Positions 39,342-47,373 of a DNA stretch of 64,000 nt are shown piece after piece; position 1 is the stretch's first letter, and the number at the start of each line of letters is the position of its first letter. The position numbers and the translations under genes are program-made. Under the pieces are notes generated by a model. It was not told where the DNA came from and made no database searches. It saw nothing but the letters and a program-made list of their open reading frames with translations. Source of the stretch: an uncultured Eubacteriales bacterium (GTDB lineage: Bacteria > Bacillota > Clostridia > Oscillospirales > Oscillospiraceae); the NCBI GenBank assembly GCA_900543625.1, contig UQSF01000001.1, positions 169,474 to 233,473 of the forward strand. Reading direction: 5' to 3'.

Positions 39342-40730
39342 TCAGAAGCGGAAATAGATGAACGGATTGAACGTCGCGCTCACGGAAAAGACGATGCACA
39401 CGGCCAGCAGCGCCAGGCACACGACGTTGCGCACGATCTCGGCGCCGCAGCTCTCGCCAAGGTGCACGCGCCGGCAGACGGGTGTGGAGAATACGAGCGC
39501 TGGCAGCATCCACAGCAGCGGCGGAACGATGCTCACATCCGCTGCGAGCGACTGCGAGAGCGCCACGTGCGTGAAGCTGAACATCCGCGCGAGCGCGCAG
39601 CGCATCTGCACAAAGTCCGTGAGGTTGAACATCACCCAGCCGATGCACACGATGATCATGCACAGCAGCCAGCGCAGTGCCTTCGGCAGACGCTCGAGAT
39701 ACTTGCCCAGCCAGAGCTTTTCGATCAGCAGCAGCACACCGTAGTACAGGCCCCAGAGCAGGAAGTTCCAGTCCGCGCCGTGCCACAGGCCGGTCAGGCC
39801 CCAGACGACGAGAATGTTGCGCACCCACTTCCCCCGGGAAACGCGGTTGCCGCCGAGCGGGATGTACACATAGTCGCGAAACCAGGTGGACAGCGAGATG
39901 TGCCACCGCCGCCAGAACTCTGTGACCGACAGGGAGATATACGGGTAGTTGAAGTTTTCGAGGAAGTGGAAGCCGAACATCCGGCCGAGGCCGATGGCCA
40001 TGTCGCTGTAGCCGGAGAAGTCGAAATAGATCTGCAGCGTGTAGGCGATGGCGGCCAGCCAGTACATGAGTGAGCCGTAATTGGCGGGGCTGCCGCTGTA
40101 GACGATGGTGGCCACCTGCGCGACCTGATTGGCCAGCAGCAGCTTTTTGGCCAGACCCACGACAAAGCGCCGGAAGCCCTGCGCGAGATCGTCCATGGTC
40201 ACTTGGCGCTCCCGGATCTCCTGCTCGACGGTCTCATAGCGCACGATGGGGCCGGCGATGAGCTGCGGGAAGAAGCTGACGTACATCAGCAGGTAGAAAA
40301 AGTTGCGCTGCAGGGCGATCTTGCCGCGGTAGAGGTCGATGACATACGACAGGATCTGAAACGTGTAAAAGCTGATGCCGATCGGCAGCGCGATGCCGGG
40401 GTCCGTCAGGCAGAGAAACGAGAACGTCCGGCACAGGAAGTTGAGGTATTTGAACACGACGAGGTTGCCGAGGATGACGACGATCGCCGCGATCAGCGCG
40501 GCCTTTTTCGCGCGCGGCCGCGCCTCAAAATGCACGATGGCAAAGCCGCTGCCGTAGGCCACGAGCGTCACGAGCACCATGAGCACGACCATCTTCGGCT
40601 CGCCCCAGGCGTAGAAGATCAGCGACGCGATGAGCAGCATGGCGTTCTGCACGGGCTTCGAGCGGATGAGCACGCACAGCCCCGCCAGCGGCAGGAAGAA
40701 AAACAGAAATGTCTGACTGCTGAATACCAT
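39342..40730 (-). CDS. MBOAT-family O-acyltransferase (AlgI-like)
   Basis: 462 residues, about ten to twelve membrane segments. AlgI marks: VFSSQTFLFFFLPLAGLCVLI at the N-terminus, LPIGISFYTFQILSYVIDLYRG near 120-140, FFPQLIAGPIVRYE near 160, FNYPYISLSVTEFWRRWHISLSTWFRDYVYIPLGG (cited: FNYPYIS, FWRRWHIS) near 260 and the catalytic His in LTGLWHGADWNF near 325. It moves acyl, usually acetyl, groups across the membrane onto an exported polymer or wall glycan. The DHHW protein encoded just upstream is its usual partner. The acceptor is unknown. Confidence 0.92.
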   Translation of the reverse strand: MVFSSQTFLFFFLPLAGLCVLIRSKPVQNAMLLIASLIFYAWGEPKMVVLMVLVTLVAYGSGFAIVHFEARPRAKKAALIAAIVVILGNLVVFKYLNFLCRTFSFLCLTDPGIALPIGISFYTFQILSYVIDLYRGKIALQRNFFYLLMYVSFFPQLIAGPIVRYETVEQEIRERQVTMDDLAQGFRRFVVGLAKKLLLANQVAQVATIVYSGSPANYGSLMYWLAAIAYTLQIYFDFSGYSDMAIGLGRMFGFHFLENFNYPYISLSVTEFWRRWHISLSTWFRDYVYIPLGGNRVSRGKWVRNILVVWGLTGLWHGADWNFLLWGLYYGVLLLIEKLWLGKYLERLPKALRWLLCMIIVCIGWVMFNLTDFVQMRCALARMFSFTHVALSQSLAADVSIVPPLLWMLPALVFSTPVCRRVHLGESCGAEIVRNVVCLALLAVCIVFSVSATFNPFIYFRF

Positions 40731-40733
40731 CGC

Positions 40734-41927
40734 TCAGTCCTCCACCATGAAGTCGTCCGACGTGAAAAACGGCGTGCTGCCGATCAAGAGCACCTTCGTG
40801 ATCCGGTGCTCGCGCAGATACTCCGCCAGCCGAAACGGCTTTCCCATGTCCTGCTCATAGCTGCGCAGATCGACGCTGTAGACCCGGTCAAAGTGCGAAG
40901 CCATGAGTTTGAGGATGGCGTTGTCATACGATTCGCCGAGCATCAGCAGATTCCCGCGTCCGGTCGTGCCTGTGTCAAGGATGACCTCGCCGTTGTCCCA
41001 GCCGTAGACCCCACCGTAGCTGGCGTCCGTGAGCTGGCCGCTGAGCGCGGCGTCCTGCCAGCCGTAATCATCCGCCGGTTCTCCGGCGATCGTCACGGAC
41101 ATCTTCGGGAAAGCAAAGCGGTAGACATCCATCGGCTCAAAAAACTGCTCCTGCGCGCCGATAGACAGCGCTTTTGAGCCGGAGAAGTGATCGGATACGC
41201 GCACCGTTTCCAGCGGCTCGAGCAGGTCGGTGCAGCCGAGCAGGGCGGCCGCCTCGCGGTAGCCGCGGTAGGAGCCGACGTTGCACCAGTGATGATCGGT
41301 CTGGTAAAAGTCGCGCTCATACGTCTCCAGCTCGTCCACGGCGAACCTGCCCATCTGTTCTGCCGGCAGGTTCACCCGGCTGCTGAGGTATTCAAACGCG
41401 CCGTTGTTTTCCCCGGCCGTGAAGTTGTTGTTCGAGTCGCCATCGACCATATAGAGATAAAACGTCACGTCCGGATGCGCGGCGATCAGTGCATTGAGGT
41501 TTTCGCTGTGCCGCGTGAGCTCCGGTATCACCATGTCGGGACCGCAGTAGGCGTAGGCCAGATATTTCCCGCCGTAGACGAGAAACTGGTCGTACTGGAC
41601 CGGCACGTTCGGATACCGGTGCGACAGGCGCATCATGGAGTCGTACCGGATCTTGTTCTGCGCGTCATTGAAGGTCTTTTTCATCGCCTGCGCCAGCGGG
41701 ATCTGATCGCTGAGCGCAGCCTCCATGGCGTCCTGAAACGAACCATCAAGCCAGCTTTCCGCCGTCAGCGGGGCGACGGTGTTGGCCGGGCGGTTTTCGT
41801 AGTAGTTGACGTCCTTCGGGCGCAGCAGCGTGCGCCCGAGCCCGGTCAGCAGCACGGCGGCAGCACAGCAGAGCATGGCCGCGTTGCACAGATTCCGGGT
41901 GCGCTTGCTTTTGCCGGCGTGTTTCAC
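40734..41927 (-). CDS. DHHW-family (AlgJ/AlgX-like) protein, partner of the MBOAT protein
   Basis: 397 residues with one N-terminal membrane anchor (about 14-33) and an extracytoplasmic SGNH-like domain: ENRPANTVAPLT near 44, the DHHW motif TDHHWCNVGSYRGY near 212, and LMLGESYDNAILKLMASHFD near 330 (Ser-containing block). Such proteins complete O-acetylation outside the cell together with AlgI-type proteins. Three bases separate it from the MBOAT gene. Upstream 41928-42025 holds no gene. Confidence 0.88.
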   Translation of the reverse strand: MKHAGKSKRTRNLCNAAMLCCAAAVLLTGLGRTLLRPKDVNYYENRPANTVAPLTAESWLDGSFQDAMEAALSDQIPLAQAMKKTFNDAQNKIRYDSMMRLSHRYPNVPVQYDQFLVYGGKYLAYAYCGPDMVIPELTRHSENLNALIAAHPDVTFYLYMVDGDSNNNFTAGENNGAFEYLSSRVNLPAEQMGRFAVDELETYERDFYQTDHHWCNVGSYRGYREAAALLGCTDLLEPLETVRVSDHFSGSKALSIGAQEQFFEPMDVYRFAFPKMSVTIAGEPADDYGWQDAALSGQLTDASYGGVYGWDNGEVILDTGTTGRGNLLMLGESYDNAILKLMASHFDRVYSVDLRSYEQDMGKPFRLAEYLREHRITKVLLIGSTPFFTSDDFMVED

Positions 41928-42025
41928 GTGCGATTTCTCCTGAATTCGAAAATTTGCAAAAAATTTCTTTTAATTATGACCTCTGTGCCCCGGATTGTCA
42001 AGCGCGGCGGCCGCACAGATTTTCT

Positions 42026-42054
42026 TTTACAACGCGCTTGCGCTGCGTTACAAT
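42026..42054 (+). promoter_or_regulatory. Promoter of the threonine-dehydratase-like gene
   Basis: TTTACA (42026-42031), 17-base spacer, TACAAT (42049-42054). Confidence 0.65.
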
Positions 42055-42080
42055 GGAGCTGTTGAGAAAGGAGCGTTCCC

Positions 42081-43040
42081 ATGGAGCTGACATTGGAGAC
42101 CATTCGGGCGGCGCACGCGCGCATTGCCCCTTATATTGTTCAGACGCCGCTGCTGCGCCTGCCGGCGCTCGACGATGCCCTCGGCTGCGAGGTGTATGCC
42201 AAGGCTGAGTGTATGCAGCGCACGGGCGCGTTCAAGCTGCGCGGCGCGATGAACAAGATCCTCGCCCTGACGGAGGATGAGCGTGCGCGCGGCTTTGTCG
42301 CGGCCTCGTCCGGAAACCACGGCCGCGCGGTGGCCTACGCCGCGCAGCGCTTCGGCACGCACGCCTGCATCGTCATGCCGGAGACCGCGCCCGCCGTCAA
42401 GCAGGCGGCCATCCGCGCACTGGGCGCGGAGCTCGTGCTCTGCGATGCTGCCGAGCGCTTTGACGTTGCGGCGCGGCTTTGTGCCGAGCGCGGCGCGACG
42501 ATGGTGCCGCCGTTTAACGACCCGCTCGTCATGGCGGGGCAGGGCACGGTCGGGCTCGAGATTCTGGAGCAGTGTCCGGCGCTGGATGCGCTCGTTGTCC
42601 CCGTCAGCGGCGGCGGGCTCATCGGCGGTGTCGCCACGGCGGTCAAGGCGCTCGCACCGCACGTGCGCGTCTACGGTGCAGAGCCGGAGGCGCTGCCGCG
42701 CTATCGGGAGAGCCTGCGCGCCGGGCATCCGGTGCAGGTGGAGCAGCAGCGCTCGATTGCGGACGCGCTCGTCGCGCAAAAGCCGGGGAATGTGTGTTTT
42801 CCATATGTGGCCGAAAACACCGACGGCTTTGCGTCCGTTGTGGATGCCGACCTTCTGCGCGCCATGAAGCTGCTGCTTCTGGAGGGCAAGCTCCTGTGCG
42901 AGCCGTCATCCGCCATCGGCATGGGCGCTGCGCTGTGCGGGCAGCTGCCGCTGCGCAGGACAGACAAGGTCTGCTTTGTCATCAGCGGCGGCAGCGTTGC
43001 GCTCGAGCAGCTGCACCGGCTTGAGGACGTCAGGCTCTGA
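42081..43040 (+). CDS. PLP-dependent threonine/serine dehydratase (fold type II)
   Basis: 319 residues. The PLP lysine lies in ECMQRTGAFKLRGA (Lys near 54), followed by SSGNHGRAVAYAA, VVPVSGGGLIGG (phosphate loop) and VISGGSVAL near the end. No C-terminal ACT regulatory domain, so it resembles short catabolic or serine/threonine ammonia-lyases rather than biosynthetic IlvA. It deaminates threonine or serine to 2-oxobutyrate or pyruvate. AAAGGAG precedes the ATG; own promoter and terminator. Confidence 0.88.
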   Translation: MELTLETIRAAHARIAPYIVQTPLLRLPALDDALGCEVYAKAECMQRTGAFKLRGAMNKILALTEDERARGFVAASSGNHGRAVAYAAQRFGTHACIVMPETAPAVKQAAIRALGAELVLCDAAERFDVAARLCAERGATMVPPFNDPLVMAGQGTVGLEILEQCPALDALVVPVSGGGLIGGVATAVKALAPHVRVYGAEPEALPRYRESLRAGHPVQVEQQRSIADALVAQKPGNVCFPYVAENTDGFASVVDADLLRAMKLLLLEGKLLCEPSSAIGMGAALCGQLPLRRTDKVCFVISGGSVALEQLHRLEDVRL

Positions 43041-43105
43041 CAGACAGCAAATATCCGCCCCGGCGCGCCTTCCGTCAGAAAGGCACGCCGAGGCGGATGC
43101 TGTCT
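43041..43105. terminator. Bidirectional terminator between convergent genes
   Basis: Nested arms GACAGC...GCTGTC and ATCCGCC...GGCGGAT with an inner GGCGCGCCTT/AAGGCACGCC pairing. No long T run on the plus side. Confidence 0.65.
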
Positions 43106-43112
43106 CGGGTCG

Positions 43113-44072
43113 TTATTTGCTGCTTGCGAGCGCCTGATCGATGAGCTCGTTGAGCTTCTTTGCCTGATCGGGTGCGGTGATCGCGCCGACGATCGGCTGG
43201 CCGACGATGTTGCCGTTCTTGTCGACGACGTACGTGGTCGGGAACGAGTACAGACCGGCGGTGAACTTACCGGCCTCGCTGTCGGAGGCGAACCAGAGGT
43301 TGGAGTAGGTCACGCCCTTTTTCGCCAGAATGTCCTTCGCCTCGGCGATGGCGGTCTTGTCGCCGTCGAGCGTGAAGGAGTTGATGCCGACGACCGCGCC
43401 GCCCTTCGCGGCGAGGTCCTTGTTGAGCGCCTCAAGGTCGGCCAGCTCACCGACGCACGGGTTGCAGGTGGTGAACCAGAAGTTCACGACCGTGACGCTG
43501 TTGCCGGCAAAGAGCTTGCTGCTGTCGACGTCATTGCCGTTGAGGTCCTTACCCTGAAAGCTCGGGAATTTCATCAGGTCGCTGCCGGAGGCGGTCATGC
43601 CGGCCTCCTCCGCGCTCACACTGTCACCTGCGCCGGGCGCCGTGCCGCAGCCGGGATACTTCTGCTCGAGGATGGTGAGCTTGCCCTCGATCTCCTTGAT
43701 CTGCTCGGCACCGGCCTTGAGCGTCTTGAGCTCGTCGGCCGAGAAGCTGTCCTTCGCGCTCTCGATCGTGGCGAGCAGGAAGTCACCGTAGTTCGTGCCG
43801 TCCTCGATCATGGTGCTGTTTTTGTTGGCAGACAGAAACACCTTGTTCCAGAGGTCGGAGTTTGCGGCGAGAATGTCGTTTTCCTTCTGCATGAGCTGCT
43901 GATAGAGCTTGGCCGCTTCGTCGGCGCTGTTCGGCTCGGTCGCGATCAGGGTCGCAATGTCGGCGCTGCCGTCCGCCTTGTCCTTGCCTTTGCCCGACGA
44001 GCACGCCGCGAGGCTGAACACCATCGCGAGCGCGAGCAGGAGCGTCACAAGTTTTGTGATTTTCTTCATCAT
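43113..44072 (-). CDS. TlpA-like thioredoxin-fold lipoprotein
   Basis: 319 residues from ATG 44072, which overlaps the stop of the 4Fe-4S gene; ATG 44069 is the alternative with slightly better spacing from GGAGG. Lipoprotein signal (FSLAACSS, Cys24). Residues 30-160 form a helical, charged domain of unknown type. The thioredoxin domain (about 170-315) has the redox motif FWFTTCNPCVGEL and cis-Pro in SFPTTYVVDK. It probably reduces or isomerises disulfides outside the membrane, with electrons possibly from the adjacent 4Fe-4S membrane protein. Confidence 0.87.
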   Translation of the reverse strand: MMKKITKLVTLLLALAMVFSLAACSSGKGKDKADGSADIATLIATEPNSADEAAKLYQQLMQKENDILAANSDLWNKVFLSANKNSTMIEDGTNYGDFLLATIESAKDSFSADELKTLKAGAEQIKEIEGKLTILEQKYPGCGTAPGAGDSVSAEEAGMTASGSDLMKFPSFQGKDLNGNDVDSSKLFAGNSVTVVNFWFTTCNPCVGELADLEALNKDLAAKGGAVVGINSFTLDGDKTAIAEAKDILAKKGVTYSNLWFASDSEAGKFTAGLYSFPTTYVVDKNGNIVGQPIVGAITAPDQAKKLNELIDQALASSK

Positions 44073-45001
44073 GATTCCTCCGTTTGATTTTGATGGTTGT
44101 TTACTTGTTTCGGATTCGTGTTTCCGCTCAGGCCGAAGCCATAGCGGAAGCGGATGGCCTCCGTGGGGCAGGCGCGGATGCACTTGCCGCAGCGGATGCA
44201 CTCCGTGTCGTTGGGGGACTTGGTGATGTCCACGTCCATCTGGCAGGTGCGCGCACATTTGCCGCAGGAGACGCACTTGCTCGTGTCGACCTGGATGCCG
44301 AGCAGGGAGACCTTGTTCATCAGCGCGTAAAACGCACCGAGCGGGCAGATCCACTTGCAGAACGGGCGGAAAAACAGCACGCTCAAAACGACGACCGCGA
44401 TCAAAATGATCAGCTTGCGCGTAAACAGCGCGCCCAGCGCCGCGCGGATGCTCTCGTTTGCGGCTGCGAGCGGGATCGCACCCTCCAGCACACCCTGCGG
44501 GCAGATATACTTGCAGAAATACGGGTCACCCATGCCCACGTCGTTGACGATGAGCGCCGGCAGCAGCACCACGGCCAGCAGCAGGATGACGTATTTCAAA
44601 TAGGTCAGCGGCTTGAGCTTTTTCGTCGACAGCTTTTTGCCCGGGATCTTATGCAGCAGCTCCTGCAGCCAGCCGAACGGGCACAAAAAGCCGCAGATGA
44701 ACCGCCCGAGCAGCACGCCGAGCAGGATCAGAATGCCGGTGATATAATACGAAAAGCGGAATTTGGACGAGCCGACCACCGCCTGAAACGCTCCGATCGG
44801 GCACGCGCCCGATGCCGCCGGGCAGGAATAGCAGTTCAGACCGGGCACGCAGACGGTCTTGCCCTTGCCCTGATAGATGCCGCCCTTGAAGAAGTTCGGC
44901 AGGTGGATGTTGGTCAGCAGCGTCGCCGCCGCCTGGATCCAGCCGCGAAACCGGCTCAAGAGCAGGGAAACAGACTGCTTTTTCTTATCCAATGCCGACA
45001 C
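44069..45001 (-). CDS. NapH/YccM-type 4Fe-4S membrane protein
   Basis: 310 residues with four to five membrane helices. Cys motifs on the membrane edge: CYSCPAASGACPIGAF, FICGFLCPFGW, YFCKYICPQG and FCKWICPLGA (CxxxCP type). Two C-terminal [4Fe-4S] clusters: CVSCGKCARTCQ and CIRCGKCIRACP. It resembles NapH-like quinol- or ferredoxin-linked electron relays. Between a CXXC microprotein gene (17-base overlap) and the TlpA gene (4-base overlap), so all three form one electron-transfer operon. Confidence 0.9.
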   Translation of the reverse strand: MSALDKKKQSVSLLLSRFRGWIQAAATLLTNIHLPNFFKGGIYQGKGKTVCVPGLNCYSCPAASGACPIGAFQAVVGSSKFRFSYYITGILILLGVLLGRFICGFLCPFGWLQELLHKIPGKKLSTKKLKPLTYLKYVILLLAVVLLPALIVNDVGMGDPYFCKYICPQGVLEGAIPLAAANESIRAALGALFTRKLIILIAVVVLSVLFFRPFCKWICPLGAFYALMNKVSLLGIQVDTSKCVSCGKCARTCQMDVDITKSPNDTECIRCGKCIRACPTEAIRFRYGFGLSGNTNPKQVNNHQNQTEES

Positions 45002-45131
45002 ACTCCAAGCACAGCCGGATCGCCTTGTTGAGCACGGCGCCGGCCTCGCCGCGCAGCGCGCCGAAGCACACCATGGCGATGCCCGCAGCGATCAGCAAGC
45101 CCTGCACAATGGCTTTTTTTGCACGAAACAC
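44985..45131 (-). CDS. CXXC microprotein (CD1871A-like), 48 residues
   Basis: Starts at GTG 45131 with GGGAGTGA 5 bases upstream. One hydrophobic helix (VQGLLIAAGIAMVCFGALRG) then a C-terminal CLECVGIG with the CxxC pair. It resembles the short CD1871A-family CXXC proteins that accompany 4Fe-4S/TlpA operons in Clostridia. It overlaps the 4Fe-4S gene by 17 bases. The CxxC pair may exchange electrons with its neighbours; unproven. Confidence 0.72.
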   Translation of the reverse strand: MFRAKKAIVQGLLIAAGIAMVCFGALRGEAGAVLNKAIRLCLECVGIG

Positions 45132-45151
45132 TTGGATCACTCCCTTCTGTT

Positions 45152-45239
45152 TGCCATGATACCATGGCACAGATAAAATCTTCGTTAAGAACGGAAACTT
45201 AACAGAGATTTTATGCCTTTGTGTTATCATATAACAAAG
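45152..45239. promoter_or_regulatory. Divergent control region with three inverted repeats
   Basis: Three repeats lie between the CXXC operon (-) and the two-component operon (+). TGCCATG-ATAC-CATGGCA (45152-45169) covers a minus-strand -10 (TATCAT). ATAAAATCTTCGTTAAG with CTTAACAGAGATTTTAT (45173-45214; 15 of 17 positions pair around an 8-base loop) is the longest. CTTTGTGTTAT with ATAACAAAG (45217-45239) lies before the regulator gene. A likely binding region for the encoded response regulator. Confidence 0.55.
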
Positions 45240-45273
45240 TCGAACATTCGTAACTACGCATGAGGAGAATGGT

Positions 45274-45948
45274 ATGCATATTTTGGTTGTGGAAGATGAA
45301 CGGGCGCTCTGCGACACGATCGCGCGCAGTCTGCGGCGGCTTGCCTACAGCGTGGACTGCTGCTATGACGGGCAGAGCGCCGCGGAGATGCTCGCCGTTG
45401 AGCGCTTTGATCTGGTCGTGCTGGATCTGAACCTCCCCGGTGAGGACGGCATGACGGTGCTGCGGACGCTGCGCGAGCGCGACCGCGACACCAAGGTGCT
45501 GATCCTGTCGGCGCGCTGCGAGGTCGCCGATAAGGTGGCGGGGCTCGATGCAGGCGCAAACGACTATCTCACCAAGCCCTTTCACCTCGATGAGCTCGCG
45601 GCGCGCATCCGCAGCCTGACGCTGCGCCGCTTTACGCAGAGCGACGTGGTCCTGACCTGTGCCGAGCTGTCGTTTGACACCAAGGCGCGCACGGCGTCCG
45701 TGCACGGCGAGGTGCTGTCGCTCACGCGCAAGGAGACAGGCATCCTCGAATACCTGCTGCTGCATCAGGGGCGGCCGGTCAGTCAGGAGGAGCTGCTGGA
45801 GCACGTGTGGGACAGCGGGGCGGACGGCTTCGGCAACTCCATCCGCGTGCACATTTCCGCGCTGCGAAAAAAGCTGCGCGCCGCCCTGGGCTATGACCCC
45901 ATCCGCAACCGCATCGGCGAGGGCTATGTTATGGGGGCGCAGACATGA
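45274..45948 (+). CDS. OmpR-family response regulator
   Basis: 224 residues: receiver with acidic pocket (VVEDER), phospho-acceptor Asp51 (LVVLDLNLPGEDG) and Lys101 (LTKPF); winged-helix domain with LTRKETGILEYLLL and IRVHISALRKKLR, ending RIGEGYVM. GAGGAGA precedes the ATG. Paired with the kinase gene by a 4-base overlap; divergent from the CXXC/4Fe-4S/TlpA operon, its probable target. The signal is unknown. Confidence 0.9.
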   Translation: MHILVVEDERALCDTIARSLRRLAYSVDCCYDGQSAAEMLAVERFDLVVLDLNLPGEDGMTVLRTLRERDRDTKVLILSARCEVADKVAGLDAGANDYLTKPFHLDELAARIRSLTLRRFTQSDVVLTCAELSFDTKARTASVHGEVLSLTRKETGILEYLLLHQGRPVSQEELLEHVWDSGADGFGNSIRVHISALRKKLRAALGYDPIRNRIGEGYVMGAQT

Positions 45949-47087
45949 AGCGGTTATCTCTGCAGTGGCGCATCACGCTGATGACGGCGGCGCTGATCGG
46001 CGTGACGTGCGTGCTCATGAACTGCCTGATCGGCTATTCCGGCAAGCGGTACATGGACGCGATCGGCAGCGGCATCTCGGCTTACAGCGAGATCGAGACC
46101 GGCGCGCCCGACGCCTTCGACCCGCAGAGCAAACAGCCGGATGACGAGCTGACGATCATCATCAGCGGCGCGCAGGCGGCCTTCAGCGTCACGAACTGGT
46201 ACATTACGGCGGCGGTCACGCTCGCCGGCGGCGTGCTCGCGTATTTTGTCAGCGGCCGCGCGCTGCGTCCGCTGCGCAGCTTTGCAGCGCAGGTGGAAAG
46301 TATTCAGCCGGGCAATCTGGCGCAGTGCAAGGTCAGCGAGGATGTGCTGCCGGAGTTTCAGCGCTTCAGCCGCTCGTTCAACGGCATGATCGACCGCTTG
46401 GACGCGGGCTTCACGGCGCAGCGGCAGTTTACGGGCAATGCCGCGCACGAGCTGCGCACACCGCTTGCGCTGATGCAGGCGCAGCTTGAGCTGTTTTCCG
46501 CCGAGCACACGGACGCCGCGCCCGAAACGGCGGCGTTTTTGACCCTGCTGCAGGAGCAGACGGAGCGTATGTCGCAGATGACGAAGATCCTGCTGGAGAT
46601 GAGCGAGCTGCGCACCGTGCCCTGTGACGACCGGGTCGAGCTCGCGCCCATGATCGAGGAGATCTTCACCGATCTCGCGCCGCTTGCAGAGCGCAAGTGC
46701 ATCGCGCTGGAGGCCGACGGCGGCGCTGTGCTCACCGGCAGCGACCCGCTGCTGTACCGGCTGCTGTTCAACCTGACCGAAAACGCCATCCGCTACGGCC
46801 GGCCGGATGGGGCGGTGCACATCGCGGTCAGCGAGGCGGGCGGGAATGTACAGATCCGCGTCTGTGACCACGGTCCCGGCATCCCGGAGGCATACCGGGA
46901 GAGCGTTTTCCAGCCGTTTTTCCGTGTGGACAAGTCGCGCAGCCGGGCACACGGCGGCGTCGGGCTCGGTCTGTCGCTCGTGTGGGAGATCGCCGCGCTG
47001 CACGGCGGCACGGTGCAGATCGAGCGCAGCGGCGCGGATGGAACGGTCATGCTCGTGACGCTGCCGCGCGACGGCAAAGAAGCATAA
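45945..47087 (+). CDS. Sensor histidine kinase
   Basis: 380 residues, two membrane segments (about 10-28 and 85-105) around a short 55-residue external part, HAMP, then H box GNAAHELRTPLALMQ with His168, N box NLTENAIRYG, G1 VCDHGPGIP, F box FQPFFRVDKSRS and G2 GVGLGLSLVWEIA. The small sensing domain suggests membrane, redox or partner-protein sensing rather than a large ligand. Confidence 0.9.
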   Translation: MKRLSLQWRITLMTAALIGVTCVLMNCLIGYSGKRYMDAIGSGISAYSEIETGAPDAFDPQSKQPDDELTIIISGAQAAFSVTNWYITAAVTLAGGVLAYFVSGRALRPLRSFAAQVESIQPGNLAQCKVSEDVLPEFQRFSRSFNGMIDRLDAGFTAQRQFTGNAAHELRTPLALMQAQLELFSAEHTDAAPETAAFLTLLQEQTERMSQMTKILLEMSELRTVPCDDRVELAPMIEEIFTDLAPLAERKCIALEADGGAVLTGSDPLLYRLLFNLTENAIRYGRPDGAVHIAVSEAGGNVQIRVCDHGPGIPEAYRESVFQPFFRVDKSRSRAHGGVGLGLSLVWEIAALHGGTVQIERSGADGTVMLVTLPRDGKEA

Positions 47088-47093
47088 AACAAA

Positions 47094-47124
47094 GGCGGCA
47101 GCCGGGTCATCCCCGGCTGCCGCC
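47094..47124 (+). terminator. GC hairpin after the kinase gene
   Basis: GGCGGCAGCCGG and CCGGCTGCCGCC, with no T run. The same hairpin sequence returns at 47327, so the two flank repeat copy C. Confidence 0.6.
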
Positions 47125-47126
47125 TA

Positions 47127-47326
47127 CAGCTTGTCCAAAAACTTCGTAGAGTTTCGCCGCCGCAGTGGCGAAAGAAGGTCAGATCATTTTCTCCGGCGAC
47201 ATGTGCGGCGGAGAAAATACCGCTCAGGCTGCAAGTGTGGAATTTGTGCGCCGGCGGCGCTCAAATTATGCGCGCAGCAGACTGCGGCCTCTTTGTCAAA
47301 AAGGAATACTTTTTGAAAGTCTCAAA
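47127..47326 (+). repeat. Hairpin-rich dispersed repeat, copy C
   Basis: Matches copy A (2636-2853) in its first half, including the core CCGGCGACATGTGCGGCGG, and copy B (19743-19812, reversed) at both ends. Stem-loops: TTTCGCC...GGCGAAA, ATTTTCTCCG...CGGAGAAAAT, AATTTG...CAAATT and TCAAAAAG...CTTTTTGA. The second stem differs from copy A by paired changes (CTTCG/CGAAG versus CTCCG/CGGAG), so pairing is conserved. No coding capacity is apparent. Confidence 0.75.
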
Positions 47327-47364
47327 GGCGGCAGCCGGATAGCTCCGGCTGCCGCCTGTTTTTT
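47327..47364. terminator. Terminator, second copy of the GGCGGCAGCCGG hairpin
   Basis: GGCGGCAGCCGG, loop ATAGCT, CCGGCTGCCGCC, then TGTTTTTTG on the plus strand. It also ends the convergent yeiH-type gene. Confidence 0.82.
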
Positions 47365-47373
47365 GTTCGTGTC

